Shown here: positions 34,543-43,941 of the stretch, one piece after another
Layout: each line of letters starts with the position of its first letter
Numbering within the stretch: position 1 is the stretch's first letter
Assembly: GCA_964385465.1 (NCBI GenBank)
Contig: CAYLPJ010000021.1
Location: forward strand, 1-64,000
Length of the DNA: 64,000 nt
Source: CAYLPJ01 sp964385465
GTDB lineage: Bacteria > Planctomycetota > Phycisphaerae > SM23-33
Reading direction: 5' to 3'
Made by a program: the position numbers and the translations under genes
Notes under the pieces: generated by a model
Databases searched by the model: none
Told to the model about the DNA's origin: nothing
Seen by the model: the letters and a program-made list of their open reading frames with translations, nothing else

Positions 34543-35466
34543 ATGAACGGACAGACGTCTCGACGGACCTTTCTACGACGGGCGGCAGTGGCGCCGGCCG
34601 CGGCGGCTGCTGCTGCGGCGATCGGCGGACGAGAGGCGGCGGGGATCGAGCCGGTCCAGCGCGAGGTCGCCGCGCCGAAGACCAAGCTCACCCTCGCGGC
34701 CTACAGCTACCGCCGGCTGCTGAGCGGCAAGGAGCCGGAGCTGACGCTGAAGGACTTCCTGACCGACTGCGCGAAGTTCGGCCTCGAAGGCGCCGAGCCG
34801 ACCAGCTACTACTTCCCCGGCGATGTCGACAACACGTACCTCTGCGAACTCAAGGCCCAGGCGTTCCGGCTGGGGCTGGGCATCTCCAGCACGGCCGTGG
34901 GGAACAACTTCTGCCTGCCGCCGGGAGAGGCCCGCGATGGGCAGATCGCCCGCGTCAAGACGTGGGTGGACCGCGCGGCGGTGCTGGGCGCACCGGTGAT
35001 TCGCATCTTCTCCGGCCGGGCCCGAAAGGGCCAGAGCGTCGAGGATGCCCGCAAGCTCGCCGTCGAGGCCATCGAGGACTGCTGCGAGTACGCCGGCAAG
35101 CACGGGATCTTCCTGGGCCTGGAGAATCACGGCGGGCTGACATCCTCGGCCGACGGGATGCTTGAGATCGTCCGCGCCGTCAAGAGCCCGTGGTTCGGTG
35201 CGTGGATGGACACGGGCAACTTCCACGGCGGGGACGTGTACTCCGAGCTGGTGAAGATCGCCCCCTACACGATCCACGTGCAGGTGAAGGTGGTGGTCTC
35301 GTCGAAGCAGATCGGCCGGCAGCCCACCGACTTCGCCCGCCTGGCGAAGATTCTCGGCGACGTGGACTACCGCGGCTGGATCTGCCTGGAGTACGAGGAG
35401 AAGGAGGACCCGCGCGTTGCCTGCCCGAAGTACCTCGCCGCCCTCCGCAAGGCGTTCGGGCATTGA
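34543..35466 (+). CDS. Tat-exported sugar isomerase/epimerase-like TIM-barrel protein
   Basis: The 307-residue product begins with a twin-arginine signal (SRRTFLRR at residues 6-13) and an alanine-rich hydrophobic stretch. The rest is a xylose-isomerase-like TIM barrel: LTLAAYSYRRLL, LEGAEPTSYYFPG, GLENHGGLTS and GAWMDTGNFHGGD, with metal-binding Glu, Asp and His of the AP-endonuclease-2 superfamily and a final WICLEYEEKEDP strand. Such Tat-exported isomerase-like proteins are very common in planctomycetes and their substrates are mostly unknown. Two adjacent ATGs exist (34540 and 34543); the second is spaced better from AAGGAG. Confidence 0.85.
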   Translation: MNGQTSRRTFLRRAAVAPAAAAAAAAIGGREAAGIEPVQREVAAPKTKLTLAAYSYRRLLSGKEPELTLKDFLTDCAKFGLEGAEPTSYYFPGDVDNTYLCELKAQAFRLGLGISSTAVGNNFCLPPGEARDGQIARVKTWVDRAAVLGAPVIRIFSGRARKGQSVEDARKLAVEAIEDCCEYAGKHGIFLGLENHGGLTSSADGMLEIVRAVKSPWFGAWMDTGNFHGGDVYSELVKIAPYTIHVQVKVVVSSKQIGRQPTDFARLAKILGDVDYRGWICLEYEEKEDPRVACPKYLAALRKAFGH

Positions 35467-35514
35467 TATTCGCGCCGCTGGCAGCCTTGGCCGGTTAGAC
35501 TGGTGGAACAGCCC

Positions 35515-36702
35515 ATGCGCTCGCAGTTGCTCATCCCGGCGTGGATCGCTCTTCTCGCCGTCACGGCCGGCGGCGAGTCCGGGCCGGCGCTGCGCCGCCG
35601 ACCGGCGCCGCTGACCGACCTCGGCCGGGCCGAGAAGGTGCGGCTTGTGTATTTCGTGCCGGCCGACCGCGACCCGGTGCGGGCCTGGCGGGCGAAGATC
35701 TCCGTCGTGATGGCGTTCGTCAACGACCTCTACCGCACGTCGCTGGCCGCGGAGGGATTTCGCGGCCGGAGGCTGGATTTCGAGTTCGACGCCAACGCCC
35801 GTCTCGTCGTGCACCTCGTTCGCGGCAAGCGGGCGGCCTCGCACTACAACAACGGCCCGCGGTACAGCTTTCGCAATCAGTGGCGGACGATCCTGCCGGA
35901 GGTTTCGGCCGCCGTGGGTGGCGTGGGCAAGCGAATGCACACGATCTTCGCCGAGACATACGATCCCGGCCCGCACGCGTTCGAGTGGCCCGGCGGGGTG
36001 GCCCTGGGCGGGAAGACCGGCCTGCACACCGGCGTGGGGCTGTTCTCGGCGTGGATTCTCCGCGACGAGTTTTGCGCCGAAACGATCCCCGGGCAGCTCG
36101 AGTACCTCGCCGACGAGACGCCCATTCCCGGGCGGAAGGCCCTCGGTGCTGCCGCCGGCGACAGCCCGCGGTACGAGTTCATCGAGGACGGGATGGGCGC
36201 GGTCGCCCACGAGATGGGCCACGCGCTGGGGCTCTGGCACGACACTCGAAGGGGCGACGCATACATCATGGGCAACGGGTTCCGCCGGCTGCGGGGCAAC
36301 TACCTGCGGCTCGCCGGGGCCGAACGGACGGACGTGGGCTTCTCACCCGAGAACGCCGCCATGCTGGCCAACGCGCGGTGCCTCGACCCCAACGCCGACC
36401 GCAGCGACAACGCCCCGCCGGAGATCACGCTGACCTGTCCCGCCGAGCTGGCCGCCGGGGCCAGGGCGTTCGAGGTCGCCGCCGAGGTCCGCGACGACAA
36501 GCGTCTCGCCGCCAGCGTGCTCTACTGCTCCGCCGGGGACTCCGTCGTCTGGGGGCGCCGCCACGAAGCGGCAGGCGAGAAGGTGAAGATCTCCGTCCGC
36601 CTCCCCCGCCAACTGCCCGCCGGCGAGCTCCGCCTGCACTTCGGCACGATGGACGGGGGGGGCAACTTCGCCCGCGCCGACGCCCGGATCCCGGTTCGCT
36701 GA
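35515..36702 (+). CDS. Secreted metzincin-like zinc protease
   Basis: The 395-residue product has a signal peptide (MRSQLLIPAWIALLAVTAGG). The zinc motif AHEMGHALGLWHD (first histidine 232) is the extended HExxHxxGxxH of metzincins, and the methionine turn may be YIMGNGF 20 residues later. The C-terminal third is beta-rich (ITLTCPAELAAGARAFEVAAEV) and looks like an immunoglobulin-type domain. The N-terminal part holds VRLVYFVPADRDPVRAWRAKI, a pattern seen in planctomycete secreted peptidases. It probably degrades extracellular protein. It lies 48 bases after the TIM-barrel gene and could share its transcript. Confidence 0.8.
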   Translation: MRSQLLIPAWIALLAVTAGGESGPALRRRPAPLTDLGRAEKVRLVYFVPADRDPVRAWRAKISVVMAFVNDLYRTSLAAEGFRGRRLDFEFDANARLVVHLVRGKRAASHYNNGPRYSFRNQWRTILPEVSAAVGGVGKRMHTIFAETYDPGPHAFEWPGGVALGGKTGLHTGVGLFSAWILRDEFCAETIPGQLEYLADETPIPGRKALGAAAGDSPRYEFIEDGMGAVAHEMGHALGLWHDTRRGDAYIMGNGFRRLRGNYLRLAGAERTDVGFSPENAAMLANARCLDPNADRSDNAPPEITLTCPAELAAGARAFEVAAEVRDDKRLAASVLYCSAGDSVVWGRRHEAAGEKVKISVRLPRQLPAGELRLHFGTMDGGGNFARADARIPVR

Positions 36703-36755
36703 CGAGGCCGTCGGGCGATTGCACCCCGCCTCCGCCGCCGGTACGCTCTGCGGCC

Positions 36756-38018
36756 ATGCAGGACGCCGCCTTTCGCCAACACGTCCGACAGGCACGCGGG
36801 AAGTTCGCGGCCATGGTCGTCAGCTATGCCCTCGGCGTGTTCAACGACAACTTCTTCCGTCAAGCCGCGATGCTGCTGGCGGTGACGGCCGGGCGGAAGG
36901 ACCTCCAAGGCACCCTGATCCTGCTGTTCACGCTGCCGTACCTGCTGTTCTCGGCGGCGGCGGGATGGCTGGCGGACCGCTTCGCCAAGCGGGACGTGGT
37001 GATTGCGGCCAAGGGGTTGGAGGTCGCGGCGATGGTCGCCGGGGCGGCGGGGCTGCTGACCGGCTCGTGGTGGCTGATCGCGGCGATGGTCTTCACGATG
37101 GGACTCCAGTCGTGCATGTTCGGCCCGAGCCTCAACGGCTCGATCCCCGAGCTCTACCCGGCCGCCTACGTCACCAAGGCAAACGGCGTGCTGAAGGTCT
37201 TCATGACCGGCGGCATCCTCACCGGGTTCGCCCTTGCCGGCGTGACGCTCGACCTCGGCCGGGCCGGCGACCGCGGTGACGCGGGCGGGCGTCTGGCCGT
37301 CGCCTGTGTCGCCCTCGCCGTCGCCGCGGTGGGTCTGGCGGCCGCGCTGGCCGTGCCCCGCCGACCGCCCGCCGACCGCAAGGCCGGCTTCCCCTGGACG
37401 TTCTCCTTCCGCTCGCTCGGCGAGCTGCGCCGCATCGCCTCCGACCGCCTGCTGCTGACGACCGTGTTCGCCGACGCCTTCGCCTGGTTCATTGGCTCGT
37501 TGTTCATTCCGCTGACCAACGTGATGGGCAAGCGGCAGCTCGGCCTCAGCGACACCGCCACCAGCGGACTCCTCGCCGCCGAGCTTCTCGGCGTTGCCGG
37601 CGGCGGGCTGCTCTCGACGAAGCTGGCGGTGGGGCCGCGGTGGTACCGCGTGCTGATTCCCGCCGCCGGCTGCCTCGGCGCGGCGATGCTGCTGGTCCCC
37701 GCGGCCGCCTGGCTGCCGGGGGGAGCGGCCTACGCCTGCCTGCTGGCTCTGTTTCTAGCCGCCGGTGCCGCCGGCGGGATGTTTATGATTCCCTGTGAGA
37801 GCTTCATCCAGGTTCGCCCGGACCCGCGGCGGAAGGGGGCGGTGATCGCCGCGAGCAACTTCGTGATCTTCGCGGGGATCATGGTCTCCGGGCCGCTGGC
37901 GAACCTCCTGACGGACCTGCTGGCCGGGTCGTGGTGCTTCGCGGTGGCCGGGGTGGGGGCCCTGGGCGTCGGCGCGGCGTTGTGGGCGGCCCTGCCCCAC
38001 GGGAGCGACGCATGCTGA
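36756..38018 (+). CDS. lplT: LplT-like lysophospholipid transporter (MFS)
   Basis: The 420-residue product has about 12 hydrophobic helices with SYALGVFNDNFFRQAAMLL at the front, a signature of the LplT branch of the major facilitator superfamily, and LLFSAAAGWLADRFAKRDVV as the family loop. LplT flips lysophospholipids across the inner membrane so that they can be re-acylated. The next gene, an acyltransferase/acyl-ACP synthetase, overlaps it by seven bases, the same functional pair as lplT-aas in Escherichia coli. The ATG at 36756 fits the conserved N-terminus, although no strong ribosome site is visible. Confidence 0.88.
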   Translation: MQDAAFRQHVRQARGKFAAMVVSYALGVFNDNFFRQAAMLLAVTAGRKDLQGTLILLFTLPYLLFSAAAGWLADRFAKRDVVIAAKGLEVAAMVAGAAGLLTGSWWLIAAMVFTMGLQSCMFGPSLNGSIPELYPAAYVTKANGVLKVFMTGGILTGFALAGVTLDLGRAGDRGDAGGRLAVACVALAVAAVGLAAALAVPRRPPADRKAGFPWTFSFRSLGELRRIASDRLLLTTVFADAFAWFIGSLFIPLTNVMGKRQLGLSDTATSGLLAAELLGVAGGGLLSTKLAVGPRWYRVLIPAAGCLGAAMLLVPAAAWLPGGAAYACLLALFLAAGAAGGMFMIPCESFIQVRPDPRRKGAVIAASNFVIFAGIMVSGPLANLLTDLLAGSWCFAVAGVGALGVGAALWAALPHGSDAC

Positions 38019-40657
38019 ACACACTGCTGCGGTGGTTCGTGCGGGCGGCGCTGTGGCTGCGGTATCGCATCCGCATCCACGGCCTGGAGCGCGTGGCCGA
38101 AGGGGGCACGACCGGCGTCCTGTTCCTGCCGAACCACCCGGCGCTGATCGACCCGGTGATCCTCGCGGCGGTCCTCCAGAAGCGCTTTCGCGCGCGGTTC
38201 CTGGCCGACGAGAACCAGATCGACCGGTTCTTCATACGCTGGCTGGCCCGGCGGATCGACGTCGTGCCTATCCCCGATCCCATACAGGACGGCGCCGCGG
38301 CCCGACATCAGGTGGAGGAAGGGCTGGGCCGCTGCATCGAGGCGCTGCGGGGCGGCGACAACCTGGTGATCTACCCCTCGGGCCATCTCGCCCACGGGCG
38401 GGAGGAGGACCTGTACGGCAACAGCGCGGTGCGGCAGGTGCTCGACGCGGTACCCGATGCACGCGTCGTGCTCGTTCGCACGCGGGGGCTCTGGGGCAGC
38501 GGGTTCAGCTACGCTTACGGCAAGGTGCCCGCTGCGGGCGAGACGCTCAAGCAGGGCATCCCGTCGCTGCTGGCCAGCGGGGTCTTCTTCGCCCCGCGGC
38601 GGGAGGTGGACATCGAGTTCGTCGAGCACGAGGACTTCCCCCGTGACGCCGAACGGGAGGAGCTGAACCGCTGGCTGGAGCATTTCTACAACGCCGACGC
38701 CCCTGCGGCGACCTACGTGCCCCGCAGCGTCTGGGAGGGCGGCGGCGTTCGCGAGCTGCCCGAGCCCCAGTTGGACACGGGGGAGAAGGATCTCTCGGCC
38801 GTGCCGGAAAGCACGCGGGAACTGGTCCTCGGGCAGCTCCGTGAGCGGACGGACGTGGAGGAGATCCGCGACGACATGCACCTCGCCCGCGACCTCGGGC
38901 TGGACAGCCTTGCCCGGGCGGACCTGCTGACGTGGGTGACCGAGGAGTTCGGCTTCGAGCCCGGGGACGTCGAGGGGCTCCAGACCGTCGGCGACCTGAT
39001 GCTCGCGGCGTGCGGGGAGTCCGCCGCCGGCAGGATGACCATCGTCAGCTCCCCGCCGCGACGCTGGTTCGCCGCCGGCGGGGCCGCCCCCTGGCTGGCC
39101 GAGACGCCAACGATCGCCGCGGCCTTTCTCGCCCGCGCACGCCGCCGGCCGGGACAGGCCGTTCTCGCCGACCAACGAAGCGGCGTACGCACCTACCGCG
39201 ATATCGTCACTCGCCTGATGCTGCTGATGCCCCGCGTCGCCGAGATGCCCGGCGATGCCGTGGGCATCCTCCTGCCGGCCGGCGTGGCGGCCGACGTGAC
39301 CTACCTCGCCGTCCTGCTGGCCGGCAAGACGCCGGTGATGATCAACTGGACCGTCGGGCCTCGGAACCTTGCCCACTGCCTCGATCACGTCGGCCTGCGG
39401 GCCGTTCTGACCAGCGAGGAGCTCGTCGGGCGCCTCGAAGCAAGCGGCACGGACCTCTCGCCCGCGCGGGACCGGTTCGTCTACCTGGAGCGACTGGCGA
39501 AAGGCATCGGCCCGGCGGCGAAGCTCGCGGCCTTCGCACGCTCGTGGCTGAGCTGGCGGTCGCTGGATGCCGCGGCCGAGCGGCTCGACGCCGACGACCG
39601 AGCCGTCGTGCTGTTTACCAGCGGCTCGGAGACGCTGCCCAAGGCCGTGCCATTGACACACGCCAACATCCTGGCCAACGTGCGTGACATCGTGGGGCTG
39701 GACATCGTACGCGGCTCGGACCGGCTGCTGGGCATCCTCCCGCCGTTCCACTCCTTCGGGCTGACGGTCACCACCGTGCTGCCGCTCTGTGTCGGCGTGC
39801 CGGTCGCCCATCACCCCGATCCCACCGAGGCCCGCGTGCTGGCACAACTGGTCGAGGCCTACCGTACCACGCTGATGGTGGGCACGCCGACGTTCCTGGG
39901 CTCGATTGCCCGCGCGGCCGTGGGGCAGCAACTGGCGCCGCTGCGCCTGGCGGTCGTCGGTGCGGAGAAATGCCCCGACCGCGTCTACGACCGCCTGGCC
40001 GAAGCCAACGGCGAGATGGAGATCCTGGAGGGCTACGGCGTGACCGAGTGCTCGCCGATCGTCTCGGTCAACCGCCCCGGCCGCAGCCGGCGGGGTACCA
40101 TCGGCGAGCCGTTGCCGAGCTTCGACCACGCGATCGTGGACGAGGAAAGCTGCCGGCGGGCCGAGGCCGGTCGCCAAGGCATGCTGCTGGTCCGCGGGCC
40201 GAGCGTCTTCGGCGGCTACATCGACTACGAGGGCGCCTCGCCGTTCATTCGCTTCGAGGGCAAGCAGTGGTACCGCACCGGGGATCTTGTCAGCGAACAG
40301 GAGAACGGCGTGCTGACCTTCCGGGGGAGGCGGAAGCGGTTCGTCAAGCTCGGCGGGGAGATGATCTCGCTGCCGGCGATCGAGTCGGCCCTGCTGGCGT
40401 CCCGCCCGGACGAGGAGATCGAGCAGAGCGAGGGCCCGCTTCTGGCCGTCGAGGCCGACGATGCCGACCAGCCGCAGATCGTGCTGTTCACCACGGTGGA
40501 CCTCGATCGCCGGGCCGCCAACAACGCCCTTCGCGAGGCCGGGCTGTCGCCGCTGCACAACATTCGCCGCGTGGAACGCTTGGAGGAGATTCCCGTCCTG
40601 GGCACGGGCAAGACGGACTACCGCGCGCTCAAGCGGCGGTTGCGGGAGGAGCGATAG
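38012..40657 (+). CDS. aas: Aas-type fusion: lysophospholipid acyltransferase, acyl carrier domain and acyl-ACP synthetase
   Basis: The 881-residue product has three domains. First, a PlsC acyltransferase (about 20-200) with the NHxxxxD motif in LPNHPALIDPVI (His42, Asp47). Second, an acyl carrier domain (about 265-335), whose phosphopantetheine serine is Ser299 in LGLDSLARADLLTW. Third, an AMP-binding domain (about 350-875) with FTSGSETLPKAVPLTHANI near 540 and GYGVTECSPIVSVN. The E. coli enzyme Aas has only the first and last domains and uses separate ACP; here the carrier is built in. It would activate a fatty acid, load it on its own carrier and transfer it to lysophospholipid delivered by LplT. 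Confidence 0.9.
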   Translation: MLNTLLRWFVRAALWLRYRIRIHGLERVAEGGTTGVLFLPNHPALIDPVILAAVLQKRFRARFLADENQIDRFFIRWLARRIDVVPIPDPIQDGAAARHQVEEGLGRCIEALRGGDNLVIYPSGHLAHGREEDLYGNSAVRQVLDAVPDARVVLVRTRGLWGSGFSYAYGKVPAAGETLKQGIPSLLASGVFFAPRREVDIEFVEHEDFPRDAEREELNRWLEHFYNADAPAATYVPRSVWEGGGVRELPEPQLDTGEKDLSAVPESTRELVLGQLRERTDVEEIRDDMHLARDLGLDSLARADLLTWVTEEFGFEPGDVEGLQTVGDLMLAACGESAAGRMTIVSSPPRRWFAAGGAAPWLAETPTIAAAFLARARRRPGQAVLADQRSGVRTYRDIVTRLMLLMPRVAEMPGDAVGILLPAGVAADVTYLAVLLAGKTPVMINWTVGPRNLAHCLDHVGLRAVLTSEELVGRLEASGTDLSPARDRFVYLERLAKGIGPAAKLAAFARSWLSWRSLDAAAERLDADDRAVVLFTSGSETLPKAVPLTHANILANVRDIVGLDIVRGSDRLLGILPPFHSFGLTVTTVLPLCVGVPVAHHPDPTEARVLAQLVEAYRTTLMVGTPTFLGSIARAAVGQQLAPLRLAVVGAEKCPDRVYDRLAEANGEMEILEGYGVTECSPIVSVNRPGRSRRGTIGEPLPSFDHAIVDEESCRRAEAGRQGMLLVRGPSVFGGYIDYEGASPFIRFEGKQWYRTGDLVSEQENGVLTFRGRRKRFVKLGGEMISLPAIESALLASRPDEEIEQSEGPLLAVEADDADQPQIVLFTTVDLDRRAANNALREAGLSPLHNIRRVERLEEIPVLGTGKTDYRALKRRLREER

Positions 40658-40838
40658 GGCGCAGAATGGGAGGCGCCGCAGTTGTATCGAGTGGGTCGGC
40701 TCTGCCGGAGGATTCCTCCGCCGCTCTCCGTCGACGCGGCTCGCGTCGCTCCGGTGCGGCAGGGCTGGGGCGCGAAGTCCGTTCTGGTTCCCATGCCTGT
40801 TTGCGCCTATGATGCACGACCCGGATTGAGGTGAGAAG
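40658..40838. other. Intergenic gap with two short palindromes
   Basis: Between the aas stop and the GH88-like start lie CGGAGGA-T-TCCTCCG (40706-40720) and GACGCG-GCT-CGCGTC (40733-40747). They could end the lplT-aas transcript or serve as operators of the next unit. No T-tract and no gene are visible. Confidence 0.4.
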
Positions 40839-42260
40839 ATGATTCGCATAGACGACACGTTGACGCCCGCCGGGCTGATGCCCGCGATCGAGGAGATGTG
40901 GGGTCTGTCGGCCGCCAAGATCGCCGAGATCGAGGCCCGGTTCGACCCCGAAGACGGCTCGCCCGTGTTCACCGTCGAGGGCCAGTACACCACGCGCGGC
41001 TGGACCGAGTGGACCCGGGGCTTCCAGTACGGCTCGGCGCTGCTTCAGTTCGACGCCACCGGCGAGGGGGAGTTCCTCGACATCGGGCGGATCGGCACGG
41101 CCGAGCGGATGGCCCCGCACGTCACGCACATGGGCGTGCACGATCACGGGTTCAACAACGTCAGCACGTACGGGAACCTTCTGCGGCTGATGAACGAGGG
41201 GCGTATCGAGGAGGATGAGGGCCTGCGGCTGTTCTACGAGCTGGCCCTGAGGTGCTCGGGGGCCGTCCAGGCCCGGCGGTGGACGCCCGTCGCCGACGGC
41301 GGGGGGTTCATCCACTCCTTCAACGGCCCGCACTCGCTGTTCGCCGACACCATCCGCTCCGGCCGGGCCCTGGCCGTCAGCCACGCCCTCGGCCACGTGC
41401 TCGAGGACGAGGGCGACCGCGTTGTGAGCCTGCTGGGCCGGCTGATCGACCACTGCCGCGCCACCGCGGCGTACAACGTCTACTACGGCCAGGGCCGCGA
41501 CGCCTACGACGTGCCCGGCCGCGTCGCCCACGAGAGCGTCTTCAACACCCACGATGGGCGATACCGCTGCCCCAACAGCCAGCAGGGCTACTCGCCGTTC
41601 ACCACGTGGACGCGCGGGCTGGCGTGGGTGATGCTCGGCTTCGCCGAGGAGTTGGAGTTCCTCGCCGCCCTCGCCGACGACGAACTGGCCCCGTTCGGGG
41701 GGCGGGAAGACGTCGAGAACATCCTGCTTCGCGCCGCCCGGGCCACGTGCGATTTCTACATCGACAACACGCCCACCGACGGCGTGCCCTACTGGGACAC
41801 CGGCGCGCCCGGCCTGGCGGAGATGGGGGAGTATCTCCAGCAGCCCAGCGACCCCTTCAACGCCCACGAGCCGGTGGACTCCTCCGCCGCGTGCATCGCC
41901 TGCCAGGGCCTGCTGCGGTTGGGGCACCTGCTGGGTGCCGAGCAGGGCGCCCCCGGTCGGCGGTACTTCCAGGCCGGGCTGACCGTCCTGGCGACGTTGC
42001 TGGACGACCCGTACCTCTCCCGCGACCGCGCCCACGAGGGGCTGATCCTTCATTCCGTCTACCACCGCCCCAACGGCTGGGACCACGTTCCTGCCGAGCA
42101 GGCCGTTCCCTGCGAGGAGTCCAGCATGTGGGGCGATTATCACGCTCGCGAGGCCGCGATGTACGTCCAGCGGCTGGTCGAGGGCGGACCGTACCTGGCG
42201 TTCCACCATGCCGTCGAATCGCTGATGAGACCGAAGGCCACCGAACGGAGCGAAGCATGA
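40839..42260 (+). CDS. Glycoside hydrolase family 88-like (unsaturated uronyl hydrolase) protein
   Basis: The 473-residue product is a single alpha6-alpha6 toroid without a signal peptide. It shows the family landmarks WTEWTRGFQYGSALLQFDATGEGEFL, YSPFTTWTRGLAWVMLGFAEEL, and near the end ESSMWGDYHAREAAMYVQRL. GH88 and GH105 enzymes hydrate the terminal unsaturated uronic acid left by polysaccharide lyases, in the cytoplasm. The catalytic aspartates cannot be fixed with certainty from the sequence alone. Its stop overlaps the cupin start (ATGA), so the three genes to 43871 form one unit. A good ribosome site (GAGGTGAG) precedes the ATG. Confidence 0.8.
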   Translation: MIRIDDTLTPAGLMPAIEEMWGLSAAKIAEIEARFDPEDGSPVFTVEGQYTTRGWTEWTRGFQYGSALLQFDATGEGEFLDIGRIGTAERMAPHVTHMGVHDHGFNNVSTYGNLLRLMNEGRIEEDEGLRLFYELALRCSGAVQARRWTPVADGGGFIHSFNGPHSLFADTIRSGRALAVSHALGHVLEDEGDRVVSLLGRLIDHCRATAAYNVYYGQGRDAYDVPGRVAHESVFNTHDGRYRCPNSQQGYSPFTTWTRGLAWVMLGFAEELEFLAALADDELAPFGGREDVENILLRAARATCDFYIDNTPTDGVPYWDTGAPGLAEMGEYLQQPSDPFNAHEPVDSSAACIACQGLLRLGHLLGAEQGAPGRRYFQAGLTVLATLLDDPYLSRDRAHEGLILHSVYHRPNGWDHVPAEQAVPCEESSMWGDYHAREAAMYVQRLVEGGPYLAFHHAVESLMRPKATERSEA

Positions 42261-42706
42261 ACATCGCCGATCTCGCGAAGATCGAGGGGCGGACGTATCC
42301 CGCCCGCCGCCGCACGCAGAACCTCGTCGGCGGTCCGTCGCCCATCCAGGCCGACGCCTTCTCGATGGGCTACGTCACCCTCGAGCCCGACGGCGGGCAG
42401 GTGCCCTGGCACAACCAGCAGCAGGAGGAGGTCTACTTCGTCGTCGACGGCACCGGCGAGATGTGTCTCGGCGACCAGCGGCGGACCCTCACCGCCGGGC
42501 AGGCCGTGTACATCCCCTCCGGCATGTTCCACCAGTTGACCAACACCGGCCCCGAGCCGCTGCACATGATCTACGTCTACGGCCCCGCCGGCGACGTGGA
42601 CCACTGGAAGCAGGAGCTGGCCGGCACGCTGCCCAGGGCCGGCGTGGACGTCCCGCCGCTGCCCGAGGGCGCCCGCCCGCAGTGTACGGACAAGCCGCAA
42701 GAATAG
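42257..42706 (+). CDS. Small cupin protein
   Basis: The 149-residue product is one cupin domain. VPWHNQQQEEVYFVVDGTGEMCLGD is cupin motif 1 with HN(x)QxxE in place of HxH(x)E, and IPSGMFHQLTNTGPEPLHMIYV is motif 2. Cupins of this size in sugar clusters are often isomerases or binding proteins for uronate degradation products. It overlaps the GH88-like gene by four bases and is followed 19 bases later by the oxidoreductase, which suggests a joint role in uronate or rare-sugar metabolism. Confidence 0.82.
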   Translation: MNIADLAKIEGRTYPARRRTQNLVGGPSPIQADAFSMGYVTLEPDGGQVPWHNQQQEEVYFVVDGTGEMCLGDQRRTLTAGQAVYIPSGMFHQLTNTGPEPLHMIYVYGPAGDVDHWKQELAGTLPRAGVDVPPLPEGARPQCTDKPQE

Positions 42707-42725
42707 CAGAAAGGAAGCAGCTCGC

Positions 42726-43871
42726 ATGGCAACGCATACCGTCGGGATCGTGATGAACGGCGTCACCGGGCGCATGGGAACCAACCAGCACCTCATGCGG
42801 TCGATCGTGGAGATCATCCGCCAGGGCGGCGTGAAGTGCGACGACGGCGACATCATCATGCCCGATCCGATCCTGGTCGGCCGGAACCCCGAGAAGCTCA
42901 AGAAGCTCGTCGAGCTCAGCGGCGTCGAGAAGTGGACGACCGACGTCGGCGAGGCCCTCGCCGACGAGCACAACACGGTCTACTTCGACGCCCAGACGAC
43001 CAACCGCCGCGTCGAGGCCGTGCGGCGGGCCGTCGATGCCGGCAAGCACATCTACTGCGAGAAGCCGACGGCCGAGAGCGCTGCCGAGGCGCTGTCGCTG
43101 GCCGAGGCGGCCGAGACCGCGGGCGTCAAGAACGGCGTCGTGCAGGACAAGCTCTGGCTGCCGGGCCTGCTGAAGCTCAAGGGGCTGATCGATTCGGGCT
43201 TCTTCGGGCGGATCCTGGCGGTGCGGGGGGAGTTCGGATACTGGGTCTTCGAGGGCGACCGCCAGGAGGCCCAGCGCCCGAGCTGGAACTATCGCGCCGA
43301 GGACGGCGGGGGGATCATGATCGACATGTTCTGCCACTGGCGCTACGTGCTGGACAACCTCTTCGGCAGTGTCCGGAGCGTCTACAGCCTCGGGGCCACG
43401 CACGTCAAGACGCGCTGGGACGAGCAGGGCCGGCCCTACGCCTGCACGGCCGACGACGCGGCGTACGGCATCTTCGAGCTGGAGGGGGAGATCGTCGCCC
43501 AGTTCAACTCCTCCTGGTGCACACGCGTCCGGCGCGACGATCTGCTGGTCATGCAGGTGGACGGCACGGAAGGCTCGGCCGTGGCGGGGCTGCGGAAGTG
43601 CTGGAGCCAGTCCTACGACCAGACGCCGCGGCCGGTGTGGAACCCGGACGTGGACTCGCCGATCGACTACTACGCCGGCTGGACGCCCGTCGAACCGGAC
43701 CGCCAGTTCGACAACGCCTTCAAGGTGCAGTGGGAGCTGTACCTCAAGCACGTGGTCAAGGACGCGCCCTTCCGCTGGTCGCTTCGAGAAGGCGCCAAGG
43801 GCGTCCAGCTCGCCGAGCTGGGCATGCAGGCCTGGAAGCGCCACGAACGCCTCGACGTGCCCGAGATGTAG
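42726..43871 (+). CDS. Gfo/Idh/MocA-family oxidoreductase
   Basis: The 381-residue product has an N-terminal Rossmann domain, with a modified nucleotide loop IVMNGVTGRMGTNQH, and the family signature KHIYCEKPTAESAAEAL with the EKP motif, whose lysine is the usual catalytic residue. The C-terminal half is the substrate domain (GGGIMIDMFCHWRYVLDNLFG). These enzymes oxidise or reduce sugars and inositols with NAD(P). It has a clear ribosome site (AAAGGAAG) and completes the GH88-cupin-MocA unit. The sugar is unknown. Confidence 0.88.
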   Translation: MATHTVGIVMNGVTGRMGTNQHLMRSIVEIIRQGGVKCDDGDIIMPDPILVGRNPEKLKKLVELSGVEKWTTDVGEALADEHNTVYFDAQTTNRRVEAVRRAVDAGKHIYCEKPTAESAAEALSLAEAAETAGVKNGVVQDKLWLPGLLKLKGLIDSGFFGRILAVRGEFGYWVFEGDRQEAQRPSWNYRAEDGGGIMIDMFCHWRYVLDNLFGSVRSVYSLGATHVKTRWDEQGRPYACTADDAAYGIFELEGEIVAQFNSSWCTRVRRDDLLVMQVDGTEGSAVAGLRKCWSQSYDQTPRPVWNPDVDSPIDYYAGWTPVEPDRQFDNAFKVQWELYLKHVVKDAPFRWSLREGAKGVQLAELGMQAWKRHERLDVPEM

Positions 43872-43941
43872 CGAATCTCCAGGTCCGGGCGCGTCTACAA
43901 TGGTGCGAAATACCGCAGCCCAAGTACGGAGATTCGCAGGC

